Positions 35,078 to 44,279 of a stretch of DNA of 55,558 nt are shown here, piece by piece. Every line of letters starts with the position of its first letter. Within the stretch, counting starts at the first letter, position 1. The notes beneath the pieces were generated by a model that was given only the letters and a program-made list of their open reading frames with translations, was not told the origin of the DNA and ran no database searches. The translations under genes were made by a program, and so were the position numbers. Origin of the DNA: Membranihabitans marinus (GTDB taxonomy: Bacteria; Bacteroidota; Bacteroidia; Chitinophagales; Saprospiraceae); the NCBI RefSeq assembly GCF_021729155.1, contig NZ_JAJQYA010000035.1, forward strand, positions 1-55,558, read 5' to 3'.

Positions 35078-35941
35078 ATTAAATACACCATTCATATATT
35101 AAACTATCAATATTTGCCCTTTAAAACCATAGATTTCTTCCTAAAGGCCAATTATCCTTCTCATAACTATGAAGTCATCATATGGGATGATGGATCTTCA
35201 AAGGATATAAGAGATTCCATAACAAAATACATTGCACCCCACCCTAACTTCAAATTAAAATGGCAAAATGAAAACATAGGACGAGCCAAAATGAGACAGA
35301 AGATACTGTCGAGCCACAGTGAACAATGGGCAGTTTTTTTGGATAGTGATATGGTGCCAATGTCTGGTTTTTTTCAAATATTAGATGACCATCTCAATAA
35401 TATAAACGCTGTGTATTCAGGTGGATTTCAATATCCCCAGAAAATCAATCATCCCGAATTACTTCTTCATTGGATATATGGTACCCAAAGGGAAACTAAG
35501 AGCCAACATGGATTTAAGACAGGGTTGTTCGCTGTGCATCAATCCACAATAAAGAAACTGAGTTTTGATACTTCATTCACTCAATATGGACACGAAGATA
35601 CCGTATTGGGACATCAACTAAAACTTCAAGAAATTAAAATAGAGTTGCTTCCCCATTTGGCTACCCATACAGGACTGCATTCCCGAACTGTATTTATACA
35701 ACATCAATTACAGGCAGTCGAAAATTTAGTAAACATCACAGATAAGTATCCAAGCTTGCAGACATCATTAATAAAATGGGGAAATTTTTGTAGTAAAAGC
35801 CGTTTATTGACCAATCTATTGACCATGTCATTCACAAAAAATATCTCCCTAAGGATACTTCATTCTAAAACTCCAAGACTATGGGCTTTAGACGTATTGA
35901 AACTCAGTCATTATATAGAAAATAAAAAGAATAGAATTTAA
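35078..35941 (+). CDS. Family 2-type (GT-A) glycosyltransferase, probable ATT start
   Basis: The conserved frame has EVIIWDDGSSKD (GT2 nucleotide-binding motif), VFLDSDMVPM (the DxD metal site) and FTQYGHEDTVLGHQLK (acceptor-side region found in GT7C-like domains), so a membrane-associated or cytoplasmic sugar transferase is likely. The first canonical start is TTG at 35114, but it would delete the first Rossmann strand. Reading upstream in frame gives IKYTIHILNYQYLPFKTIDFF, a normal GT2 N-terminus, beginning at ATT (35078) with a TGA stop 15 bases before. I therefore use the ATT, giving 287 residues. A lost ATG (mutation) is the alternative. Substrate unknown. Confidence 0.72.
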   Translation: MKYTIHILNYQYLPFKTIDFFLKANYPSHNYEVIIWDDGSSKDIRDSITKYIAPHPNFKLKWQNENIGRAKMRQKILSSHSEQWAVFLDSDMVPMSGFFQILDDHLNNINAVYSGGFQYPQKINHPELLLHWIYGTQRETKSQHGFKTGLFAVHQSTIKKLSFDTSFTQYGHEDTVLGHQLKLQEIKIELLPHLATHTGLHSRTVFIQHQLQAVENLVNITDKYPSLQTSLIKWGNFCSKSRLLTNLLTMSFTKNISLRILHSKTPRLWALDVLKLSHYIENKKNRI

Positions 35942-36153
35942 ATCGTTGTAAAGGTAATTATCTCAATATACTCACCCCACATAGTCATACCTTGAATATC
36001 GGGTCGCAATATGGCCTCTATTTCAATAGTTTTCCCCTTTAGTTTCAATTGCTCAGGCATATTAATAGGTAAATACTTTTTCTGATCCAATGATTCAATG
36101 CCCCAAAAACCACCTTCCAAGTCAACATAAACTACTTTTCCTTTAATTTTCAT
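35938..36153 (-). CDS. Small beta-rich hypothetical protein coupled to the S24 regulator
   Basis: The 71-residue protein looks like a single small OB-like beta domain: KIKGKVVYVDLEGGFWGIES, KKYLPINMPEQL, GKTIEIEAILRPDI, MWGEYIEII. Short proteins of this shape (G-x-W-G-I-x-x-x-D-G-K-x-Y-x-P-x-N-L-P) occur widely in bacteria and archaea without assigned function. Its start overlaps the end of the S24 regulator gene by 11 bases, indicating translational coupling. The stop overlaps the convergent glycosyltransferase end by four bases. Confidence 0.72.
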   Translation of the reverse strand: MKIKGKVVYVDLEGGFWGIESLDQKKYLPINMPEQLKLKGKTIEIEAILRPDIQGMTMWGEYIEIITFTTI

Positions 36154-36979
36154 CTCCTTGTTCTATTTTGGAATTATTAACCAATTGATATAGCAAATCT
36201 TTTTGTTCTTCCACGGCTTCCTGCAAAGAAGAGAGTTGACGATTGACATCGTGGTTAGACTCCATTTGGGAATGATCAAAAACAGAAATTTTTGTTTTCA
36301 CATACCATACTTCTCTTAAGTCTGAAATATTTAATCGGTAAGGTTGAAATTCTTTATTATCAGATACCAATAACAAATGCCGATGACGATGGATATTATT
36401 TACTACCCTTTTTATAACCACAGCTCCTCTTGAAACTATCACATATACGTGATTGTCCTTAATGGCTGTCAACCAATCTCTTGGTTCTACAAAACTACAA
36501 ACCACCTTGTCACCGGGGTTGAGATAGGGCAACATAGAATCTCCACTTACATCGAATGATCGGAAGGAGCCAAATTGAAATTCATAGCCTGGCAATGTAT
36601 ATGCAGGTAACTCAGTAACGAATTCAGGCTGGATGGATTCAGCTGCATATCCAGCCTGAGCGGGCACGGGTACGTGTACTATTTTTTCTTTATCGGCTTC
36701 ATCGGTAACGATGGTCAACAACCGAAACTGTTGTTCATCTTCATCATCTAAGAACATCTTACCCTGTCCCGTATATAAAAACATAGGATTCAGCCGAAAT
36801 ACTTCAATCGCTACTCGCAAAACCTCCATAGGCACTTCCCGCTCTGCCTTCAATACCTTATTGAGATTTTGTGGCAAATAATCAATATCCAATGCAAACT
36901 GACGGCTAGAACGAATAAGGCCGTTTTCTTTTAAATAATGATGACATTGAATAAATCTTTGTGTAACAACACTTACCAT
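36143..36979 (-). CDS. HTH / LexA-like S24 peptidase-type transcriptional regulator
   Basis: I choose the ATG at 36979 (278 residues; MVSVVTQRFIQCHHYLKENG), which opens the helix-turn-helix region (about 1-75, including SSRQFALDIDYLPQNLNKVL). An earlier start would add a hydrophobic 20-residue leader. The S24 half has the autocleavage-type AG bond in VPAQAGYAA (about 102-110), the nucleophile in SGDSMLPYL (about 143-151) and the catalytic lysine in GAVVIKRVV (about 187-195). The C-terminus ends in a likely coiled coil (SSLQEAVEEQKDLLYQLVN). Related proteins repress genes and self-cleave on stress signals or act as housekeeping regulators. A 71-residue gene follows with an 11-base overlap. Confidence 0.82.
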   Translation of the reverse strand: MVSVVTQRFIQCHHYLKENGLIRSSRQFALDIDYLPQNLNKVLKAEREVPMEVLRVAIEVFRLNPMFLYTGQGKMFLDDEDEQQFRLLTIVTDEADKEKIVHVPVPAQAGYAAESIQPEFVTELPAYTLPGYEFQFGSFRSFDVSGDSMLPYLNPGDKVVCSFVEPRDWLTAIKDNHVYVIVSRGAVVIKRVVNNIHRHRHLLLVSDNKEFQPYRLNISDLREVWYVKTKISVFDHSQMESNHDVNRQLSSLQEAVEEQKDLLYQLVNNSKIEQGDEN

Positions 36980-37168
36980 CTCTAAAAATATTTGGTTTAA
37001 ATGTACAACAATTATAATATATAAAATATTGTATTCCAAATAATATCTCCTAAAACCTAAAAAAATAGGCTTACCTATCTAGTCTTTCAAAAGGACTGTA
37101 CATGACAGGTAAATATTTTAGCTCCCTCCTTTTGAAAATAAAAGGAATCTCATTTATACTGTAAAATA

Positions 37169-37918
37169 TTAAAAAGAATTGGCAATAGCTACAAAATCTT
37201 CAGCTGACAATGATGCTCCCCCTATCAATCCACCATCAACGTTTTGTTGACTAAAGATTTCTTTGGCATTACTCGGCTTACAACTTCCTCCATATAATAT
37301 AGAAATACCTTCAGCAAAATCATTATCAAAATGATTGGCAACTACTTCACGGATAAATCCATGCATTTCCTCAGCTTGCTCTGCTGAAGCAGTTTTTCCA
37401 GTACCGATAGCCCAAACCGGTTCATAGGCAATAACAATATTGGCCGCCTCTGTTTTTCCAAAAAGACAAAGCGTGTTTTCTATTTGCTTTTGGACTACTT
37501 TAAAATGATTATCTATTTCTCTTTCTGACAATTTCTCCCCAACACATAAAATCACCTTCAATCCTTGTTTTAGAGCGACCTTGGTTTTCAAATAAATGAG
37601 ATTGTCATCTTCTCCAAAATAAGTTCTTCTTTCTGAGTGACCCAAGATTACGTATTCCACACCAGCTGACTCCAACATAGCTACAGAAATCTCTCCAGTA
37701 TAGGCACCGGATTCTTTTTCATGGCAATTTTGTGCACTGAGGCCAATATTTGACGATTGTATTTGTTGTGCTACCACTCCCAATTGAGTAAAAGGTGGAG
37801 CTATGATGAGTTGAACATCGTCAGGCCAAGAAGCATCCAACAATCCGCCTACCAATTCTGGTGCAGATTCTACTGTAGTATTCATTTTCCAATTACCAGC
37901 TACTATTTTCTTTCTCAT
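37169..37918 (-). CDS. tpiA: Triose-phosphate isomerase
   Basis: The 249-residue length is standard for this TIM-barrel enzyme, which interconverts dihydroxyacetone phosphate and glyceraldehyde 3-phosphate in glycolysis and gluconeogenesis. All active-site signatures are present: AGNWKMN with the catalytic lysine (near 11), VILGHSERR with the histidine (near 95), AYEPVWAIGTG with the catalytic glutamate (near 165), and the phosphate loop ILYGGSCKP plus GLIGGASL near the end. It lies 74 bases downstream of glnN in the same direction, but a terminator stands between them, so it probably has its own promoter. Confidence 0.97.
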   Translation of the reverse strand: MRKKIVAGNWKMNTTVESAPELVGGLLDASWPDDVQLIIAPPFTQLGVVAQQIQSSNIGLSAQNCHEKESGAYTGEISVAMLESAGVEYVILGHSERRTYFGEDDNLIYLKTKVALKQGLKVILCVGEKLSEREIDNHFKVVQKQIENTLCLFGKTEAANIVIAYEPVWAIGTGKTASAEQAEEMHGFIREVVANHFDNDFAEGISILYGGSCKPSNAKEIFSQQNVDGGLIGGASLSAEDFVAIANSF

Positions 37919-37942
37919 TATCGTTATATTTTTGGTGAAAAT

Positions 37943-37973
37943 AAAAAAGGCGGAAAAAATTCCCGCCTTTTTT
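37943..37973 (-). terminator. Terminator of the glutamine synthetase gene
   Basis: Perfect 11-bp stem AAAAAAGGCGG/CCGCCTTTTTT around a 9-base A/T loop, T-tailed on the minus strand. It lies between the glnN stop (37993) and the tpiA start (37918) and would insulate the two genes. Confidence 0.88.
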
Positions 37974-37992
37974 ATATATAATTTACGATTAA

Positions 37993-40191
37993 TTATTTGA
38001 TAAACATCAATTCTCTGTACTTAACAATCGGCCAGTACTCGTCAGAAACCAAATATTCTAAACGATCTACATAAACTCTGATTTTTTCCATCAAAGGTTT
38101 GACCTTGTAACAGTAAGCATGAGCTATTTCATCAGCTTCTTCGTAATCGTTCCCTTTTCTTCTCTCATCCGTCATCAACAAAACATTTTTCTTGATTAAG
38201 GCGATATTTTCAGCTATATCATTGAGTAAAGTAAATGGTGCTTCAAATTTATCTTTATCCAAACCGAGTTCCTTTAAATTTTTAACATTTAAAGCCAACT
38301 CATTTTGGTATTTAATAGCTGCTGGTAAAACATGGTTAATTACCATTTCTCCAAGTGTTCTAGACTCAATCTGAAGATTGAGGATATAGTTTTCAACCAT
38401 TACCTCATAATGAGCTTCCAATTCTTTTTCAGATAAAACATTGGTCTCTTTAAATAATGCTCTAGACTTCTCAGTAACATATGCTTTAATGGCATCAGGG
38501 GTATTCGGTGTATTGGGAAGGCCTCTTTTTTCAGCATCTTCTTTCCACTCATCGCTATAACCATCACCTTCAAACAATACTGGCTCAGACTCAATGATAT
38601 AAGTTCTTATAACACTTAGAATTGCAGCCTCCTTGTTCATTCCGTCACTGATCAAAGATTCTACTTTGCTGTAGAAATCTTCCAATTGCTTACCAACGAT
38701 GGCATTCATCACTGTCATTGGAGAGGCACAGTTCTTGGTTGAACCTACCATTCTTATTTCAAACTTATTACCAGTAAAGGCAAATGGCGATGTTCTGTTT
38801 CTATCTGTGTTGTCTTTTTCCAATTCAGGAATTTTGCTCAACAACTCCATCACATCCTTTACACCAGCATCATCAGAAAGTTTTTCGCTGGCAATATCTT
38901 TCATTACTTTTGATAAGAATTCTCCGATAAATACAGAGATAATGGCAGGAGGAGCTTCATTGGCACCTAAACGGTGATCGTTAGAAGCAGATGCTACACT
39001 TGCTCTCAACAAGTCAGCATGTTCGTGTACCGCTCTAATAGTGGTCACAAAGAATGTCAAAAACTCTAAGTTTTTACCTGGCTGTTTTCCTGGTTTCAAC
39101 AAGTTTTTACCTGTATTGGTAGACATTGACCAGTTGTTGTGTTTTCCAGAACCATTTACACCAGCAAAAGGTTTTTCGTGCAACAACACTCTCAATTTAT
39201 GCTTAATAGCGACTCTATCCATAAGATCCATCAACAATTGATTGTGATCTACGGCTACATTTACCTCCTCAAACATTGGAGCCAATTCATACTGACCAGG
39301 TCCTACTTCATTGTGTCTGGTTCTAACTGGGATACCCAATTTATGACATTCTTTCTCCAAATCCCTCATATAAGTAAGGATTCTCTTAGGAATCGATCCG
39401 AAATAGTGATCATCTAATTGCTGACCTTTAGGGGCAATCTTACCGATCAATGTTCTTCCGGTCAACATCAAATCAGGACGGGCATAAAACAAAGCCTCAT
39501 CAACAAGGAAATACTCTTGTTCCCAACCTAAGGTTACAGAAACTCTAGATACATCCTCATTGGATTTAAACAATTTTATAACTTTCAATGCTGCTTTCTC
39601 CAAGTAATCCTCAGATTTCAACAACGGCAATTTATAATCCAATGCTTCACCACCATAGGTTACAAAGATGGTAGGAATACACAAGGTTCTACTCTCCCCT
39701 ACTTCTAATATAAAGGCAGGTGATGAAGGATCCCATGCAGTATATCCTCTCGCCTCAAAAGTAGATCTCAATCCACCTCCAGGGAAACTCGATCCATCGG
39801 GCTCTTGTTGCGCCAATGCATCGCCACTAAATTCTTCAATGGCACTACCATCAGGAGTGATATTAAAAAATGAATCGTGTTTTTCAGCAGTTCTACCTGT
39901 TAATGGCTGAAACCAGTGTGCATAGTGGGTTGCACCTTTGTCGGTAGCCCATTTTTGCATTCCGTTCGCCACTTCAACAGAAAGATCTCGAGACAGGTTT
40001 TTACCGGCCTTAATAGCGTCTCTTAATTTCTGGTATGTTTCTTCAGACAAATACTTAAGCATGGATTCATTGCTGAAAACATTGCAACCAAAATAGGAAG
40101 CTATACTCTCTGATTGAGAATCAATAAAATCATAATCCGAACTATTTCTGTTCAGGATGGTGTCGACTGCGCTAAATCTAGGTAAACTCAT
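37993..40191 (-). CDS. glnN: Type III glutamine synthetase
   Basis: The 732-residue length separates it from type I (about 470) enzymes and matches GSIII, the common ammonia-assimilating enzyme of Bacteroidota, which makes glutamine from glutamate, ammonia and ATP. The GSIII N-terminus is visible (YFGCNVFSNESMLKYLSE, then GMQKWATDKGATHYAHWFQP). Catalytic-core motifs follow: LGWEQEYFLVD, RHNEVGPGQYELAP, NGSGKHNNWSM and NRTSPFAFTGNKFEIR. A long C-terminal helical region ends in EYWPIVKYRELMF. Cytoplasmic oligomer. A clean promoter (TTG-N19-TACCTTTG) lies 38 bases before the start and a terminator follows. Confidence 0.97.
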   Translation of the reverse strand: MSLPRFSAVDTILNRNSSDYDFIDSQSESIASYFGCNVFSNESMLKYLSEETYQKLRDAIKAGKNLSRDLSVEVANGMQKWATDKGATHYAHWFQPLTGRTAEKHDSFFNITPDGSAIEEFSGDALAQQEPDGSSFPGGGLRSTFEARGYTAWDPSSPAFILEVGESRTLCIPTIFVTYGGEALDYKLPLLKSEDYLEKAALKVIKLFKSNEDVSRVSVTLGWEQEYFLVDEALFYARPDLMLTGRTLIGKIAPKGQQLDDHYFGSIPKRILTYMRDLEKECHKLGIPVRTRHNEVGPGQYELAPMFEEVNVAVDHNQLLMDLMDRVAIKHKLRVLLHEKPFAGVNGSGKHNNWSMSTNTGKNLLKPGKQPGKNLEFLTFFVTTIRAVHEHADLLRASVASASNDHRLGANEAPPAIISVFIGEFLSKVMKDIASEKLSDDAGVKDVMELLSKIPELEKDNTDRNRTSPFAFTGNKFEIRMVGSTKNCASPMTVMNAIVGKQLEDFYSKVESLISDGMNKEAAILSVIRTYIIESEPVLFEGDGYSDEWKEDAEKRGLPNTPNTPDAIKAYVTEKSRALFKETNVLSEKELEAHYEVMVENYILNLQIESRTLGEMVINHVLPAAIKYQNELALNVKNLKELGLDKDKFEAPFTLLNDIAENIALIKKNVLLMTDERRKGNDYEEADEIAHAYCYKVKPLMEKIRVYVDRLEYLVSDEYWPIVKYRELMFIK

Positions 40192-40228
40192 TTTTTATAG
40201 TCTTTAATTAAGAATTTTTCTATAATAA

Positions 40229-40258
40229 CAAAGGTAATCATGCTCATATAATAACCAA
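40229..40258 (-). promoter_or_regulatory. Promoter of glnN
   Basis: On the minus strand, TTG (40258-40256), a 19-base spacer and TACCTTTG (40236-40229) match the Bacteroidota housekeeping promoter TTG-N19-TAnnTTTG exactly. The leader to the ATG is about 30 bases. Confidence 0.7.
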
Positions 40259-40373
40259 CATTCATATTTTTTATATTTGTCTATTTCAGAATGTCCTCAA
40301 AATTACTTATCTTTTATAATCAATACTTTATAGCGATTATTTTGTTATTTCCAAAAACATAAAATAGTCTAAT

Positions 40374-42407
40374 ATGTATTGCCGTATTATGTTGACAACC
40401 CTCTTGATTCTGCACTGCATAGGACTGCGATGCCAGGATAGCATTTGGGACTCAACTGTGGATTATTTAGACGCCCTCGACCAGGGTGATATTGAACAAA
40501 TTTCAGATAATCAACAATGGTTTGAATCACTTGATCAAGATATTCAGCTCAATATAAACACTTGTACTGAATCAGACTTGATTTTCCTCAATATTTTAAC
40601 TCCATTCGAAATCCAACAATTTTTATTCTATCGGGGAAATTATGGACCTTTTTACGAAATCAGTGAATTGCAAGTTCTTCCAGGCATCCCACTTTACAAA
40701 CTTAAAGCGCTATCCAAATATATGTCTCCAGTAGAAGAAAATTTACCATACACGACGACACATCGACAACAAGGGTATTTTCAAATTCAAGCTTCTACCT
40801 ACTATCCCCTAAAAAATGGTTTTATCAGTCAAAACAATTTAGATCCCGCCTATAATGGATCTCGCTACCACATTATCACAAGATACAAAACCAGAATTAG
40901 TCCAGAATCAGGTTTTGGTTTGGCCATGGAAAAAGATGCTGGAGAGACTTTTATAGCCGGCCACATCAACCAAATAGAAAACTACCATTTTCACTATTTC
41001 AAAAATTTCAACAAAGGCTTGGTAAGAAATATTATCATCGGAGATTTTACAGCGAATTGGGGACAGGGAATATTACTTTATCAAGGATTTGGCATTACAA
41101 AATCACGCAATACAATGATGATTAGACGATCATCGCCATCGATAAAACCATATCTAGGTCTCAACGAATACAATTTTTTCAGAGGTCTTGCCATAGGACT
41201 TCAACAAAACAAAAACTGGAAACACAGCTTCTTGCTCCATCGAATTCACAGAGATGCCACTATTCATCAAGACAGTATATTCGGAACTAGCTTTTCCAAT
41301 ATATCGCAGTCTGGTCTACACAGGACAAAAAATGAAATTAATGCTCAAAAAAACATATTGGAAAACATCATTGGGCTGAGCAGTCGTTATCAATTAAAAA
41401 ACATTCGTATTGGGCTGCATAATATGTATTCAAAATATAATATACCCTATAGGCCAGCCGAAAGAATATACAACATTCATATACCATCAGGATCTTCACA
41501 ATGGTCACAAAGTATGGACATCAATGCACTCTGGGCCTCATGGAATATATTTGGAGAAATTGCCATTTCATCATTTAGACACAAAGCTTACTCCCTAGGC
41601 TTGCTCACCAGTCTAGATCCCCAATTAGACTTAAGTATCCTTCTGCGCAAATTTGAACCCGGTTACAGACCTTTATACGGCAATGCCTTTTCGGCCCGAT
41701 CTACATCGAACAACGAAAAAGGATTATACCTCGGCCTCCAATATTACCCCACCCTTCAACACACCATTTCCCTATACCTAGATCAATGGCATTCCCTATT
41801 TCCCACAAGTCAAACCACTGGACCTGGTATCAATCGAGATGTATTATTACAGTATCAATACAAAAAGAAAAATAAATTTAATTACTATTTATATTTCAAA
41901 TACAAGTGGCGTGCAGATAATGTATACGACAATACCGACAACCATAGTTCTGTATTCAATTATTCACAATACAATGTAAGGATTCAATTTAGTCACCATT
42001 TAAACAAAAATTGGCAATCTAGCCATCGAGTTGAATATACATTAATAGACAATATCAACAAGAATAATGAAAATGGTGTGCTAATATCTTCTCAAATAAA
42101 CTATCAACCCAGTCAAAGTCAATGGAAAGGAGTGGCCAAATTGATATATTATCACACCGATTCATTTTTTTCTAGGATCTATAGCTATGCCTCTGATGTG
42201 AGATATAGTTATTCTCTTCCATTTTTTTATGGTAAGGGTTGGTCGGCATTAATTAAGACCAGTATTAAGTTAAATCGCCGATGGCAGTTAGAAGGTCGAG
42301 TAGTAAGTAATTATTTGATAGGGGCAGAAACGATTGGAAGCGGAGACAATGCAATCAACGGGCCATTCGCCAGTGAGGTCAAAATCCAGCTTTTATATAC
42401 ATTCTAA
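40374..42407 (+). CDS. Outer-membrane protein with N-terminal helix-hairpin-helix domain and beta-barrel
   Basis: The 677-residue protein starts with a signal peptide (MYCRIMLTTLLILHCIGLRCQ). Residues about 55-110 resemble ComEA-like helix-hairpin-helix repeats (LNINTCTESDLIFLNILTPFEIQQFL, then GPFYEISELQVLPGI). The rest alternates aromatic and polar residues as in outer-membrane barrels and ends with the typical aromatic residue (IQLLYTF). This architecture is frequent in Bacteroidota. A role in DNA binding or uptake at the outer membrane is suggested by the HhH motif but unproven. It is divergent from glnN, sharing a 182-base spacer. Confidence 0.8.
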   Translation: MYCRIMLTTLLILHCIGLRCQDSIWDSTVDYLDALDQGDIEQISDNQQWFESLDQDIQLNINTCTESDLIFLNILTPFEIQQFLFYRGNYGPFYEISELQVLPGIPLYKLKALSKYMSPVEENLPYTTTHRQQGYFQIQASTYYPLKNGFISQNNLDPAYNGSRYHIITRYKTRISPESGFGLAMEKDAGETFIAGHINQIENYHFHYFKNFNKGLVRNIIIGDFTANWGQGILLYQGFGITKSRNTMMIRRSSPSIKPYLGLNEYNFFRGLAIGLQQNKNWKHSFLLHRIHRDATIHQDSIFGTSFSNISQSGLHRTKNEINAQKNILENIIGLSSRYQLKNIRIGLHNMYSKYNIPYRPAERIYNIHIPSGSSQWSQSMDINALWASWNIFGEIAISSFRHKAYSLGLLTSLDPQLDLSILLRKFEPGYRPLYGNAFSARSTSNNEKGLYLGLQYYPTLQHTISLYLDQWHSLFPTSQTTGPGINRDVLLQYQYKKKNKFNYYLYFKYKWRADNVYDNTDNHSSVFNYSQYNVRIQFSHHLNKNWQSSHRVEYTLIDNINKNNENGVLISSQINYQPSQSQWKGVAKLIYYHTDSFFSRIYSYASDVRYSYSLPFFYGKGWSALIKTSIKLNRRWQLEGRVVSNYLIGAETIGSGDNAINGPFASEVKIQLLYTF

Positions 42408-42792
42408 AATAGGTGGGAGAAAAATAAATATGGCAACTTTAAAGGCAGATATAAGTCAAATAATCACATTGGATCGACTACTTAAAACTAATCCATAGAA
42501 TCAATCCACAATACTGTCTTATACTTTACCTAAGTAATACAGAATGATGTTGCCATGAATTCAGGATTCTTATTTTACACGAATTCAATAATTCTGCAAC
42601 ACACTTGCAAGAACCCTTTTAATTTTACATTTTTTTACAAGCGCAATTTTACATTATATCATTCTCACAAGACAGTAAAATGATATTTGAAGTATAAAAT
42701 ATCAGTAAACCGAGAAAAAAAACACTGACAAGCAACTCACTTTTGCAATAAATTTTATTTCTTTGAAAGAACATCACTTAAAGTCCATACCA
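42408..42792. other. Intergenic region, nothing firm
   Basis: No gene or repeat. CTTTTG (about 42740) and TATTTCTTTG (about 42757) resemble promoter boxes with imperfect spacing. In-frame TTG at 42763 is a possible alternative start of the next gene. Confidence 0.45.
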
Positions 42793-44175
42793 ATGTCCAA
42801 GCCCATGCGATTTGCTATAATTGATATCGAAACTACCGGTGGAAATTATAAAACAGATAGAATCACAGAAATTGGTATCGCCATACACAATGGTCAGGAA
42901 GTTGTCCAACGATTCGAAAGTTTAATTAATCCCTGCAGTCCGATACCTCCATTTATCCAAAAATTAACTGGAATTACCAATGAAATGGTAATGGATGCAC
43001 CTGAGTTTTACGAAGTGGCCAAACAAATTGTGGAACTGACTGAAGATTGTATTTTTGTAGCTCATAATGTAAAGTTTGATTATTATTTTATCCGCATGGA
43101 GTTTTCACGACTGGGCTATACATTTTCCAAAAAACAATTATGTACTAAGCAGCTAACCAAAAAATTATTTCCAGAAATAGGCAGATACAGTTTAGAAAAT
43201 CTTATTCGGTACTTCAATATTTCGGTGAGTAGTAGACATCGCGCTATGGCTGATGTAGAGGCAACTGTTGTGGTTTTTGAAGAGTTAATTCAGAAGGACA
43301 TCAATCAACAAGAATTTCTTTCTCAAATTAACAATGGCATTCGGTTGAGTAAACTTCCCAGCAATATGACCATGGACGATCTACATCGCATCCCTGAAAC
43401 ATGTGGCATCTATTTCTTTTATGGGGAGAACGATATATTACTCTATGTTGGCAAGAGTAAAAACATACAAAAAAGGGTATTACAACACTTTAAGGGCAAT
43501 AGTCAAAAGTCGAATCGCATATTAGAGCGCACCAAAAGAATCGATTTTGAGGAGACGGGCAGTGAACTTTTGGCCATGCTAAAGGAAGATGAAATGATTA
43601 AGAAACTCAAGCCGGAATACAATGTAGCTCAGCGCAAGTCCATGGCGTCCTATGGAATTGTCATTCATTCGGTTGAGGAAGAAACATTGATATCGGCCCG
43701 ACCAATAAGAGAAGAAGTCGAGCAGAATTTTGTAAAAATATTTAAAAACAAATCGACGGCCAAACATCAACTACAAGACCTCATACAAACCTTTAAACTC
43801 AGTGACTATTATGAAATAAGTAATAGTAAGCCAGAAATTAAGGTTGTAAAAAAAGAAAACAACCACAATGGAATACTCAACGATGTTGAATTCAAAGTAA
43901 AAATAAATGGACTAATTAATCACCTTGAAAGAAGGAAACAATTTCATCATATCGTCATCGATCATCGCTATTCAGAACAAGAATACAGCATTTTCATATT
44001 CAACAAAGGCATATTACAGGGTTTTGGCAAATTTGATAAGGAAAACGGTTTAGATCAACTCCAATTAGATCATGTACAAGAAGTGAATATACCCCTAGCC
44101 ATCAATGATCAACTCATTCATTTTATCCAAAAAAAGAATGGGATGTTTACATTAAAACCCAATCAAATACAATAA
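42793..44175 (+). CDS. DnaQ-like 3'-5' exonuclease fused to a GIY-YIG (UvrC-type) nuclease domain
   Basis: I use the ATG at 42793 (460 residues); ATG 42805 and TTG 42763 are alternatives. Residues about 5-170 are a DEDDh exonuclease: IIDIETTGG (Exo I), FVAHNVKFDYYFIRMEF (Exo II) and SSRHRAMADVEAT (Exo III, with the histidine). Residues about 205-285 are a GIY-YIG domain: CGIYFFYGENDILLYVGKSKN, then a QKRVLQHF helix. The final 170 residues have no recognised catalytic motif. This epsilon-plus-UvrC-N fusion is known across bacteria (Cho-like) and is thought to act in DNA repair; the precise substrate is unproven. It is followed 104 bases on by miaE. Confidence 0.9.
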   Translation: MSKPMRFAIIDIETTGGNYKTDRITEIGIAIHNGQEVVQRFESLINPCSPIPPFIQKLTGITNEMVMDAPEFYEVAKQIVELTEDCIFVAHNVKFDYYFIRMEFSRLGYTFSKKQLCTKQLTKKLFPEIGRYSLENLIRYFNISVSSRHRAMADVEATVVVFEELIQKDINQQEFLSQINNGIRLSKLPSNMTMDDLHRIPETCGIYFFYGENDILLYVGKSKNIQKRVLQHFKGNSQKSNRILERTKRIDFEETGSELLAMLKEDEMIKKLKPEYNVAQRKSMASYGIVIHSVEEETLISARPIREEVEQNFVKIFKNKSTAKHQLQDLIQTFKLSDYYEISNSKPEIKVVKKENNHNGILNDVEFKVKINGLINHLERRKQFHHIVIDHRYSEQEYSIFIFNKGILQGFGKFDKENGLDQLQLDHVQEVNIPLAINDQLIHFIQKKNGMFTLKPNQIQ

Positions 44176-44242
44176 TTTAATTTCATCATCTCTCTACTCA
44201 CTAAATGTAGTATAGAAAGTTTAAAGGCCGGTAAAAAAAATC

Positions 44243-44250
44243 TATTTTTG
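44243..44250 (+). promoter_or_regulatory. Candidate -7 promoter element of miaE
   Basis: TATTTTTG is an exact TAnnTTTG match 30 bases ahead of the ATG, an appropriate leader length. The -33 region (GTTTA around 44219) is only a partial match to TTG. Confidence 0.4.
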
Positions 44251-44279
44251 GATTTTTTAATAAAACCGATTAATAAACT

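Noticed and set aside
37123-37145. TCCTTTT/AAAAGGA hairpin downstream of tpiA as a terminator
   Set aside because: The stem is weak and lacks a T-run on the minus strand.
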